From: Geitlerinema sp. BBD 1991-9
GTDB taxonomy: Bacteria > Cyanobacteriota > Cyanobacteriia > Cyanobacteriales > Geitlerinemataceae
DNA: 64,000 nt
Reading direction: 5' to 3'
Assembly (NCBI GenBank): GCA_001657325.1
Contig: LWRO01000021.1
Location: forward strand, 62,001 to 126,000
The notes under the pieces were generated by a model. That model saw nothing but the letters and a program-made list of their open reading frames with translations. It did no database searches and was not told the origin of the DNA. The stretch's first letter is position 1, and every line of letters begins with the position of its first letter. Positions 9,301 through 17,084 of the stretch are shown here, in pieces. Both the position numbers and the translations under genes were made by a program.

Positions 9301-9960
9301 TTGAGATCGTCTAAACTCAGAAATATTGCGTATTACGTAAATTTCGATCGATACTCAAGCCTTGCAACTATAATAACCTTTTTTACCTCCAAAAAATTCT
9401 CGATCGAGGAATACCATCGATTAATCGACTTGGGATTTTTTCACGAGGACGATCGGATCGAACTCATTCGAGGGGAATTTCTGGAAATAGTTGAGAAAGG
9501 AAAACGCCATGCTGCATGCTGCATGACTTTACTTGAAGAATTTGCCAGTCTTTTAAAGGGTAAAGCTAAAATTCGCTGCCAAGATCCCATCGAGCTTCCC
9601 AATCTCAGCGAACCGGAACCGGATTTCGCAATTGTACGAATTTGAGAAGATAACTATCTCACCACGCCTCCAAAACCCGAGGATATTTTTCTCGTTATCG
9701 AAATTGCAGATTCGTCATTACAATTCGATCGAGAAGTCAAACGCTCTCTTTACGCCAAAGCCGGGATCGCACATTTTTGGACTTTCAACTTAATCGATAA
9801 TCGGCTCGAATTTTACAGTCAACCTTGCCAACCATCAACAAACAAATTTGAATATCGCAATACTCAACTCTTTTTTGCACGAAAAGTCGTTGACGTGCCA
9901 GGTTTTACAAATGTCAAACTAAATTCCTCTGTTGTATTTCCCAACATGGATCGAACGTAG
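9301..9960 (+). pseudogene. Uma2 family gene interrupted by an in-frame stop
   Basis: One continuous frame encodes a second Uma2-like protein, broken by a TGA at 9643-9645. Before the stop are FSIEEYHRLIDLGFFHEDDR, ELIRGEF and SEPEPDFAIV. Straight after it, in the same frame, come EDNYLTTPPKPEDIFLVIEI and FDREVKRSLYAKAGIAHFW, ending at TAG 9958-9960. Both halves are standard Uma2 motifs, so this is a point nonsense mutation in a former gene of about 190-200 codons. The true start is unclear (the first family-like residues are near 9397). It stands divergent from the intact paralogue. Confidence 0.85.
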
Positions 9961-10064
9961 TCAAATAAAATCGATCGAAATATTTTGTTTTTGGTCAGGT
10001 TTCGCTCTGCGATCTAAAATTGACATGACTAAGTCATCGAAATTAATGGATTAGCAGGATATCG

Positions 10065-10886
10065 ATGCAACACCCAACACGCATCCTTTCCGTCGCTGGA
10101 CTGACCGCTCTATTTTGGGCTTCCAGTCACGCCAGCTACGCAATTACCCTCAACAGCGCCTATGGTTTTTGGAACGGCTCCGCAGGGGGAACGAACGTTC
10201 GAACTTACAACCAATCCGGATCGTTCTTAACACCCGGTCAAAGTTCGTTTGGTGAAAATCAAATTCGTTGGGGTTTTCCATTTGGAAATCCCTCCTCTCC
10301 CACATTCCAAAGCGGCTTGGGATTTTCGGGAGTCGGAACGACCCGTCTGAACGCAGGTCAAGTCTTTCAATTGGGGACGCTGCGCCATTTCAACAATCCC
10401 GTCAATTCGGGAACAGCAGCATCGTCGGCTTTTTTGTCGATCGTCCTGAATTTTGTCGAGTTCGGAGTGCAACAGTTCGACTTTACCCTCGATATCGACG
10501 AAACCTTGAATCGCTCTGGAACTTGTCCGTACTTCAGCGTAACCCCTTGTTCCGATCGAATTTCTTGGGCGAATACAATTCCCTCGCAAACGTTTGTCTC
10601 ACAAGGAGTTGAATATACCTTAGAACTGCTCGGTTTTAGCGATACACCTGCGAGTCAACCGAGATCGGAATTTATTTCTCAGGAAGGCGGAACTTCGCAG
10701 ACGTTCCTGTTCGCTCAACTGAGCGCACTTACACCGACTCCCACCCCCACACCGGCACCGACGCTAACGCCAAGGCCGACTCCCGCGCCAAGTTCGTCCG
10801 TTCCCGAACCGAACACAATTGTCGGTTTGCTGGGAATCGGACTTTCGATCGTGCGTTGGCAGCGTCGAGAGAACTCAGTCAATTAG
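10065..10886 (+). CDS. PEP-CTERM protein, probable choice-of-anchor K type
   Basis: A 273-residue exported protein. It has a Sec signal peptide (residues 1-27, cleavage near SYA-IT) and a beta-rich domain with repeated Gly/Trp and the FQLGTLRHFNNPVNSGT segment that I associate with choice-of-anchor K proteins. A Thr-Pro-rich spacer (about residues 228-246) follows, then a C-terminal sorting signal: VPEPNTIVG, a hydrophobic helix and a short RWQRR basic tail. Such proteins are thought to be processed by exosortase in surface or exopolysaccharide contexts. No exosortase gene is in the window. Confidence 0.82.
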   Translation: MQHPTRILSVAGLTALFWASSHASYAITLNSAYGFWNGSAGGTNVRTYNQSGSFLTPGQSSFGENQIRWGFPFGNPSSPTFQSGLGFSGVGTTRLNAGQVFQLGTLRHFNNPVNSGTAASSAFLSIVLNFVEFGVQQFDFTLDIDETLNRSGTCPYFSVTPCSDRISWANTIPSQTFVSQGVEYTLELLGFSDTPASQPRSEFISQEGGTSQTFLFAQLSALTPTPTPTPAPTLTPRPTPAPSSSVPEPNTIVGLLGIGLSIVRWQRRENSVN

Positions 10887-10928
10887 CCGGCGATAGCTTG
10901 CAGGGTTAACTTGCAGGTTATATGCAAA

Positions 10929-11681
10929 CTACGAGGATTTTGCCTCAGCTGTATCCGAACTGTCTTCGGTGTACTCGTTACCGGGTAACTCCAAACAGTA
11001 CCCCGCACCGTAGACAGTTTTAATATATTTCGGATGGCGGGGATCGGGTTCCATTTTGGTTCTCAGGTGGCGGATGTGGACGCGGATCGTTTCGATGTCG
11101 TCGTCGGGATCGTATCCCCACACTTCCTTGAGAATGGCACTCGGAGAAACCGTTTGGCCGTGACGCTGTAACAAACAGTGTAGTAACTCAAACTCGAGGT
11201 GAGTTAACTTCACCGTTTTATCGAACCAAATCGCCTCGAAACGCTCTGGAACCAAGGTTAAAGGCCCGTAGCTGAGAATTTCCGCGTGCTTGGCAGCTTG
11301 CGGAATTCGATCGGTTCGACGCAACAAGGCCCGTACCCTTGCCAACATTTCCTCAATTTCAAACGGCTTCGTCATGTAGTCGTCAGCCCCAGCGTTGAAG
11401 CCTTCGACCTTTTCTTGAGTTTGACCGAGCGCCGTGAGCATCAGAATCGGGATGTCCGCCGTTCGCTCGTCTCGGCGCAAACGCTGGCAAACAGTGAACC
11501 CATCGACTTTGGGCAGCATCAAATCCAGAACGATGAGATCGGGCATGAGTTGCATGGCCAAGGCTTGCGCCTTCACGCCGTCCTCGGCTTGACTGACTTC
11601 ATAGCCAGCCATTTCGAGGTTAATGGCAACGAGTTCCGAAATTGCAGGGTCGTCGTCGATGACGAGAATCCGAGGCATCAT
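10929..11681 (-). CDS. rpaA: Response regulator RpaA (OmpR family)
   Basis: A 250-residue OmpR/PhoB-type response regulator. The receiver domain has the acidic pocket DDD (residues 10-12), the phospho-acceptor in [14 protein letters not shown], and the switch/Lys segment [10 protein letters not shown]. The C-terminal winged helix includes [20 protein letters not shown] and [20 protein letters not shown]. Near-complete resemblance along the whole length to cyanobacterial RpaA supports the name; RpaA carries the circadian and light output signal and was first linked to phycobilisome-photosystem association. ATG codons at 11681 and 11678 are both possible starts. No cognate kinase gene is adjacent. 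Confidence 0.9.
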   Translation of the reverse strand: MMPRILVIDDDPAISELVAINLEMAGYEVSQAEDGVKAQALAMQLMPDLIVLDLMLPKVDGFTVCQRLRRDERTADIPILMLTALGQTQEKVEGFNAGADDYMTKPFEIEEMLARVRALLRRTDRIPQAAKHAEILSYGPLTLVPERFEAIWFDKTVKLTHLEFELLHCLLQRHGQTVSPSAILKEVWGYDPDDDIETIRVHIRHLRTKMEPDPRHPKYIKTVYGAGYCLELPGNEYTEDSSDTAEAKSS

Positions 11682-11748
11682 TAACAAAGTTTTGCAAATT
11701 GGTGTATCTAAAGATTCACGATTTTTGAGGGTTCGTTGAGAACCTTAT

Positions 11749-11940
11749 TTGACATCCTCACCGCCCTGGAAAGACGGTGATTCCCAAACCTCGCGATTTG
11801 GGTTCCTGCTTCCTTCCCCTTCGACTGCGCGGTTCGGCTGAGCTCACCGTCGAAGCCTCAGGGGTTTTTCGCAGCAGCTCTCCAGAACGATGTCCTTCAA
11901 GTCTTACACTCGCTCCACAGGCGGTCACGGTGTGGCCCAA
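11749..11940 (-). ncRNA. Candidate omega (guide) RNA region of the tnpB element
   Basis: In this family the guide RNA derives from the 3' end of tnpB plus the right end, with the guide starting just outside the element. The region here has the two right-end hairpins listed above and ends in TGTCAA on the minus strand at 11749, beyond which the rpaA upstream sequence would act as the guide. This is by family analogy only. The frameshift in the 3' tail of tnpB may have been tolerated because this stretch acts as RNA. Confidence 0.35.
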
Positions 11941-13013
11941 AGATTCTGTGCGGCGTTGATGTCCCGGTCGTGAACCGTCCTACATTTCGGACAAGTCCAC
12001 TCTCTGACACTTAACGGCATCGAATCCATTTGGTGTCCGCAACTCGAACACAATTTACTACTCGGAAACCATCGATCGACCTTGACGAGAGTGCGCCCGT
12101 ACCACTGACACTTATAGTCGAGTTGGTTGACGAACTCTCCCCACGCACAATCGGAAATCTGTCGGGCCAGTTTTCGGTTTTTCACCAGATTCTTGACCGA
12201 CAAATCCTCGACTACAATCGTTTGGTTTTCACGAACGAGTCGGGTACTCAGCTTGTGCAGATAGTCTTTCCGAGAATCCGTAATCTGGGCGTGAATCTTC
12301 GCCACTTTTTGACGGGCTTTTTCTCGGTTGCGAGAACCCTTTATCTTGCGAGACAGGGATTTTTGAGCGCGTCGCAGGCGTTGGTCGTGCTTCGTCAAGT
12401 GTCGGGGATTGGTCATTTTCTCGCCGTCAGACGTAACGGCCAGGCTGTTAATCCCCACATCGACCCCGACGGATTTCTCGGACTCGGGAAGCGGTTGAAC
12501 CGTGTCGTCTTCCACCAGGATGGAGACGTGCCAGCGTCCCGACGGGTCGAAACGAACGGTCACGGTGGAGGGTTCGGCTTCTTTGGGGAGTTGACGACTC
12601 CATCGGATGTTGAGGGGTTCGCGACATTTCGCCAAATACAGCGAACCGTTTTGCCAACGAAATGCCGACTTGGTAAATTCGGCGCTACCTCCATTCCGTT
12701 TCTTTTTAAAACGGGGATATTTAGCGCGTCCAGCGAAACAGTTGGAATATCCTTTGTCGAGATGGAGCAATCCTTGTTGAAGAGGGACGGCAGAAACTTC
12801 TGCGAGAAACTGCAATTCCTCTTCTTTTTTCCATTGCGCCAACATCTTCGAGGTCTCGCGATACCCCACTTTCTCCTGTCGCTCTTTCCAGGCTTGGGAT
12901 CTCACCTCCAACGCTTTGTTGTAAACAAGACGAACACACCCCAACGTCCGACGCAAGAGTCCCTCTTGCTCAGCGGTAGGATAGAAGCGGTATCGAAAAG
13001 CTCGAAGTGTCAT
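11925..13013 (-). CDS. tnpB: RNA-guided endonuclease TnpB (IS605 OrfB), C-terminal tail frameshifted
   Basis: A 362-residue TnpB. An N-terminal helix-turn-helix-like region (MTLRAFRYRFYPT...) is followed by the RuvC motifs: D185 in GVDVGINSLAV, E269 in IVVEDLSVKN and D351 in HDRDINAAQN. A zinc ribbon sits between the last two (CSSC 322-325, CPKC 341-344). All catalytic residues are present. The frame ends at NLWATP, but the neighbouring frame continues straight on with GHTVTACGASVRLEGHRSG, the usual C-terminal continuation, so a 1-nt indel near 11938 has cut off about 60 residues. Nuclease activity could survive. Confidence 0.9.
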   Translation of the reverse strand: MTLRAFRYRFYPTAEQEGLLRRTLGCVRLVYNKALEVRSQAWKERQEKVGYRETSKMLAQWKKEEELQFLAEVSAVPLQQGLLHLDKGYSNCFAGRAKYPRFKKKRNGGSAEFTKSAFRWQNGSLYLAKCREPLNIRWSRQLPKEAEPSTVTVRFDPSGRWHVSILVEDDTVQPLPESEKSVGVDVGINSLAVTSDGEKMTNPRHLTKHDQRLRRAQKSLSRKIKGSRNREKARQKVAKIHAQITDSRKDYLHKLSTRLVRENQTIVVEDLSVKNLVKNRKLARQISDCAWGEFVNQLDYKCQWYGRTLVKVDRWFPSSKLCSSCGHQMDSMPLSVREWTCPKCRTVHDRDINAAQNLWATP

Positions 13014-13236
13014 TTTGGCAGTTTAGCCACCGATGCCAGTGTACTGTAAAACCGTCCTAGACGGTAACTGAGCGGTTCGAGTGAGGCTCGCCGAACTCTT
13101 GCCGAAGTTAGGACGGGGTTTTAAACCCAAGATTCTCGATCGATACGAAGAATCCTGTACTGATTATAAGCAACCGAATTCACTTCGCGCCGATGGATTG
13201 AGAATTTTTCGGGAGAGCAGCCATTTTTCGGGGAAT

Positions 13237-14406
13237 TTACGTAGAGATGCGATCGAATTTACTGTTTTTGCAGTCGATCGATTCACCCTCTGCGATCTGC
13301 CCCCCAGCTACTGAGAGAATCTGAGAGTCGTGTAACCACTGTGCGTCAAACGCGCCGAGGTGAGTCGTCGAAATAAGGGTTTGGAAGCGATCCTCGATGG
13401 TTTCGAGCAATTGGTTCTGTCGGTGGAGGTCGAGTTCTGCCAAAACATCATCGAGGAGTAGGACAGGGGGTTCTCCCACCACGTCTTCAATGAGTTGTAA
13501 CTCTGCCAGTTTTAATGCGAGGACGAGGGTACGTTGCTGTCCTTGAGAGCCGTACTGTCGCGCGGCGGTGTTGTCGATGGTGAAGGTAATATCGTCGCGG
13601 TGGGGGCCGACAAGGGTCGTGCCTTGGTGCAATTCGGGGAGCGATCGATCGTGTAATTGTGTTAAAAACCCCTGCCGGACGGCTTCTGCATCGTCGAAAT
13701 TGGCGAGATCGCGAACGTTGGGGGCGTATTCGATCGCTAACTCTTCTGTTTGTCCGCTGATATTGCGATGCCAGTTTTGCGCTAGGGGGGCCAGCCGTCG
13801 AAGCGCTCGCCACCGCCGCCGCATCACCTTGGCCCCTGCGGTCGCCAGTTGAAAATCGAACACCGATCTCATGGACTCGAAGGCCGTCCCACCGATCCCT
13901 TTGGCTTGTTTGAGAAAGGCGTTGCGCTGTCGCAAAATTTGCCCGTATTCTCGAAGAATATGAGCGTAAACTGGCTCGAGTTGCACCACTAAACCATCGA
14001 GCCAACGCCTTCGATCGTCCGGCGATCCCCGCACTAAATCGAGATCGAGACTCGAAAATTCAACGATGTTGAGAATACCGATAAAATCGACTTGACGGCG
14101 ACAGGTTTCGCGATCGATCGATACGGTTCTCTGACCCGATCGTCGCAACACGACCTCTAAGTCTACCGATCCCGTCAACCGTTCCAAGGTCGCGCATACG
14201 AGGGCGATGGGTTCGCCCTCGCGAACTAATTCTCGATCGGCGTTTGCCCGTAAACTCTTCAACGTAGACAGTAACGTGACGCTTTCCAACAGGTTCGATT
14301 TCCCTTGGGCGTTATTGCCGACCAAGATGGTTTTCGGTGCGTGAAAGGACACCGTTTGATCGCGATAGTTCCGAAACTGTTGCAGGTGTAGCGTTTTTAA
14401 ATACAT
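13237..14406 (-). CDS. recF: DNA replication and repair protein RecF
   Basis: A 389-residue SMC-like ATPase that loads RecA onto gapped DNA with RecO and RecR. Walker A is GNNAQGKSN (residues 30-38), the ABC signature region is YGSQGQQRTLVLALKLAEL and Walker B is PPVLLLDDVLAELD. The start MYLKTLHLQQFRNYRD is typical. The family's SSLDLDLVRGSPDDRRRWLD block is present. It does not lie in a dnaA-dnaN cluster, as usual in cyanobacteria. It is the first gene beyond the tnpB element, separated by about 220 bp in which nothing else is seen. Confidence 0.95.
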   Translation of the reverse strand: MYLKTLHLQQFRNYRDQTVSFHAPKTILVGNNAQGKSNLLESVTLLSTLKSLRANADRELVREGEPIALVCATLERLTGSVDLEVVLRRSGQRTVSIDRETCRRQVDFIGILNIVEFSSLDLDLVRGSPDDRRRWLDGLVVQLEPVYAHILREYGQILRQRNAFLKQAKGIGGTAFESMRSVFDFQLATAGAKVMRRRWRALRRLAPLAQNWHRNISGQTEELAIEYAPNVRDLANFDDAEAVRQGFLTQLHDRSLPELHQGTTLVGPHRDDITFTIDNTAARQYGSQGQQRTLVLALKLAELQLIEDVVGEPPVLLLDDVLAELDLHRQNQLLETIEDRFQTLISTTHLGAFDAQWLHDSQILSVAGGQIAEGESIDCKNSKFDRIST

Positions 14407-14510
14407 TAGGCAAAGGGTAAGCGGGTATCGGAGGCAAGTCGTATGAGGGATAGGTTGCTATCCCTCATCATTCCCTCATCTCATCACCTCCTGACCTCTT
14501 CATCTCCTCT

Positions 14511-16988
14511 TCAATCGAAAATCTCGGGAACTCGCTGGCGGAGGGCTTCATTTAACTCGGGGAGACGGGAACGCATTTCGAGATACCAGTCGTAACGCTC
14601 GCGGTAGTGTTGCGAGAGAAGGCGATTATTGCGTACCCAGCGATAGGCGTTGTCTGCGATTTTCCGCCGCCAAGGGGTATCCTCAATGAGGCGACGCAAT
14701 TTCGCCTCGAACTCGGGAAGGCAATTGTACAACAAACCCGTTTCACCATCGACGATCGATCGTTGGTAAACGGTTGGACTCGCTAACACGGCTACGCCAT
14801 GACCCGCACATTCGATAAATTTCAAATCGGATTTCATGCTGTTGAACTCTGTGGGGTTGAGGGGAAGTAATGCTAAATCGCACGATCGAAGGATTTCGTG
14901 GTATCGATCGTAAGGACAGGTCGGCTCGAATTCTTTATGGGGCGTTTGAATCGCGTTGAAAAACCATTTATCGTGGATGACTTGAACTTTCACGCGATCT
15001 CCAGAATCGACTAACACGCGATTGACGGCATCGATGAGCGGTTGCCAATCCGCTTCTCGGTTTAAGGCACCGAAAAAGAGTTTAACGATGCCGTCACGGC
15101 TGTATTGACGCGGTGGTGGAAGTTCGTGAAGTTGGTTGGGAAAGATTTTGACGTAGGGGTTGAACTGACGCAGAAATTCGGCGAGAGGCTCGGTTGAGGT
15201 TTGAATGCAGTGACAACTGCGATAGGTGATGAAGTCCTGTTCGATGTGTTCGGCCCAAAAACGGGGATCGTCGTCGATTTCCACGACGATGAGATAGCCT
15301 TTTTCGATGAGGCGTTTTTGTTTTTGGGGGGCGTCGGCTTTGTGAAGGCGCGATCGCTGCCAAACGAACACTTTGTCTTCATCGGGTAAAGCAACACTCA
15401 AGCTGGCGTTATACATTTTCGAGATCGGACGAACGCCTGGAATGGTGCGAATGAGGCGATCGGGCTGATACACTCGAATTCGATCGGATGCCATCGTCGA
15501 GATCATCAAGGTTTGAATGAGGAGCCGTTGGACGGGTTGCGTGGTGTTGATGGCACGCACGATATGGGATTCAGTGGTACTGCGCTGGGCGAACTGTTCT
15601 CGATCGATCTCGTAAGCCGCTAAAATCGACTCGAAGCGCTCTTGAAATTGCTTGGCTTCGTCGCAGCTGTCGCCGCAGCGTTCCATCTCGAAAATTTGCA
15701 GGTTCGCTGTTTTAAAAAGCTGTTTGATTGGTGCGATATCGAAGGTTTGAGTGGTGTTGCCTTGCAGTTGTTTGAGGATTTGTTTCCAGTGATAGGGATT
15801 GGCAACAATCGCGAGAATTTGTCCGTTTTCTTTGAGCCACGATCGAACGATGTTTAACAGGCGTAGCGGTTCGACAAAACTGGCGAGATTTTCCGAAAGC
15901 ACGACGCAATCAGCGGAATTCGGTGCGATGTCAATTCGATCGAGTTGGCTGAACGGCGCGATAATTGCTCGATCGAGTCGTTTTTGAGCGATTTCGAGCG
16001 ATTCGGCGTTTTCATCTATTCCGATATAGGTACAGTGGGGATTGATGCGTTTGTAGCGAACTCCCATCACACCTCGATCGCAGCCAATTTCAACGACGAG
16101 CTTTGCATCGCCAGGAACCAGGTACAAGAGTTTTTCGTTGACTGACGCTTCTTCCGACGGCGTCAGGATCGACGGTTGAGTGTTGAGATCGGTTGGGTTG
16201 TCTATTGTTTTGGGCAATTGAGTCGCTTTGGGTGTCGCACTTGACAGCATTTCCAGAACTGATGGATTTTGACTCAATCCCACTCGATCGAAGTCTTCTT
16301 TGTGTTTTTGAAAAATATATTTTCTGATTTTTAACTTTTGGACATCTCCACCTCGTTCGTTAAAATGGTCGGAAATGCTATCTCTTCTAATATTGTAAAA
16401 TAAGTTGGCTTCGGAAACTCGTTTTCCGATGAATCCTTTCAGGGCCATCGACACGAAAAGATCGTAATCTTCCAACAGTGGGAGTCTGCTGTCAAAGCCA
16501 CCTGCTGCATCAAAAGCCTTACGAGAAAATAGCGAACAGACGTTTATGAAAGGAGCTTGAAGCAACGTCTCGATCGACCAATCTTTTCCGAGGATCGTTC
16601 GTTTTATGTCACCGAATAAAACCATTGGCGTATAAAACGGCGAGTAATTTTCGGGATGCGATTCGGCAGCGCGGACGAGGAGTTCTACAAAGTGTTCGTC
16701 AAAGTAATTATCGCAGTCTAGCGGTAAAATATATTGTCCCTTGGAAATCGAAATTGCAATATTCCGAGCCGAAGCCGCTCCGAGGTTTTTCGGCGCTTTA
16801 ATTAAGTCAAACTTAAACTCACTTTGTAGCGATTGCAAATAGTCACCACTTCCATCGGTCGAGCCATCGTCAATTACGAGATGTTCGATATAGGGATAAG
16901 TTGATGCTTTAACACAAGCTAAAGCACGTCGAATAAAAGATTTCCCGTTATAACACGGCGTAATAACACTAACTAACGGACGAGACAT
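14511..16988 (-). CDS. Three-domain glycosyltransferase-methyltransferase fusion
   Basis: An 825-residue protein. Residues 1 to about 230 are a GT-A family 2 glycosyltransferase (VSVITPCYNGKSFIRRAL, IDDGSTDGSGDYL, DxD-like LDCDNYFDE, then LEDYDLFVSMAL). Residues about 285-440 are a class I SAM methyltransferase-like domain (VVEIGCDRGVMGVRY, YIGIDENAE). Residues about 490-825 form a GT-B, family 4-like domain with the donor-site pattern IECAGHGVAVLASPT. No membrane segment. It probably builds a surface glycan or glycosylates a protein; acceptor and sugars are unknown. No other glycan genes lie beside it. Confidence 0.85.
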   Translation of the reverse strand: MSRPLVSVITPCYNGKSFIRRALACVKASTYPYIEHLVIDDGSTDGSGDYLQSLQSEFKFDLIKAPKNLGAASARNIAISISKGQYILPLDCDNYFDEHFVELLVRAAESHPENYSPFYTPMVLFGDIKRTILGKDWSIETLLQAPFINVCSLFSRKAFDAAGGFDSRLPLLEDYDLFVSMALKGFIGKRVSEANLFYNIRRDSISDHFNERGGDVQKLKIRKYIFQKHKEDFDRVGLSQNPSVLEMLSSATPKATQLPKTIDNPTDLNTQPSILTPSEEASVNEKLLYLVPGDAKLVVEIGCDRGVMGVRYKRINPHCTYIGIDENAESLEIAQKRLDRAIIAPFSQLDRIDIAPNSADCVVLSENLASFVEPLRLLNIVRSWLKENGQILAIVANPYHWKQILKQLQGNTTQTFDIAPIKQLFKTANLQIFEMERCGDSCDEAKQFQERFESILAAYEIDREQFAQRSTTESHIVRAINTTQPVQRLLIQTLMISTMASDRIRVYQPDRLIRTIPGVRPISKMYNASLSVALPDEDKVFVWQRSRLHKADAPQKQKRLIEKGYLIVVEIDDDPRFWAEHIEQDFITYRSCHCIQTSTEPLAEFLRQFNPYVKIFPNQLHELPPPRQYSRDGIVKLFFGALNREADWQPLIDAVNRVLVDSGDRVKVQVIHDKWFFNAIQTPHKEFEPTCPYDRYHEILRSCDLALLPLNPTEFNSMKSDLKFIECAGHGVAVLASPTVYQRSIVDGETGLLYNCLPEFEAKLRRLIEDTPWRRKIADNAYRWVRNNRLLSQHYRERYDWYLEMRSRLPELNEALRQRVPEIFD

Positions 16989-17084
16989 TCGGATTTACGA
17001 TTTATGATTTACGATTTCAAGGATTTTGGGATTCAAGGGAATTACGATTCCTCATCACCTCATTACTTCCTCATCCTACTATCC

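Larger units (their letters stand above)
11749..13080 (-). mobile_element. Solo tnpB element of the IS200/IS605 (IS1341-like) type
   Basis: The unit contains only tnpB, no tnpA. On the minus strand its 3' end finishes in the GCGGTGAGGATGTCAA sequence common to cyanobacterial IS605-type right ends (plus-strand 11749-11764). Subterminal hairpins are visible: CACCG (11759-11763) with CGGTG (11775-11779), and CCCAAA (11783-11788) with TTTGGG (11797-11802). At the tnpB 5' side ACCGTC (13051-13056) pairs with GACGGT (13060-13065). No target duplication is expected for this family. The boundary near 13080 is approximate. Confidence 0.75.

Noticed and set aside
12030-13049. A 339-codon frame antisense to tnpB
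   Set aside because: It lies fully opposite the TnpB gene with clear RuvC and zinc-ribbon residues, so it is a mirror frame.
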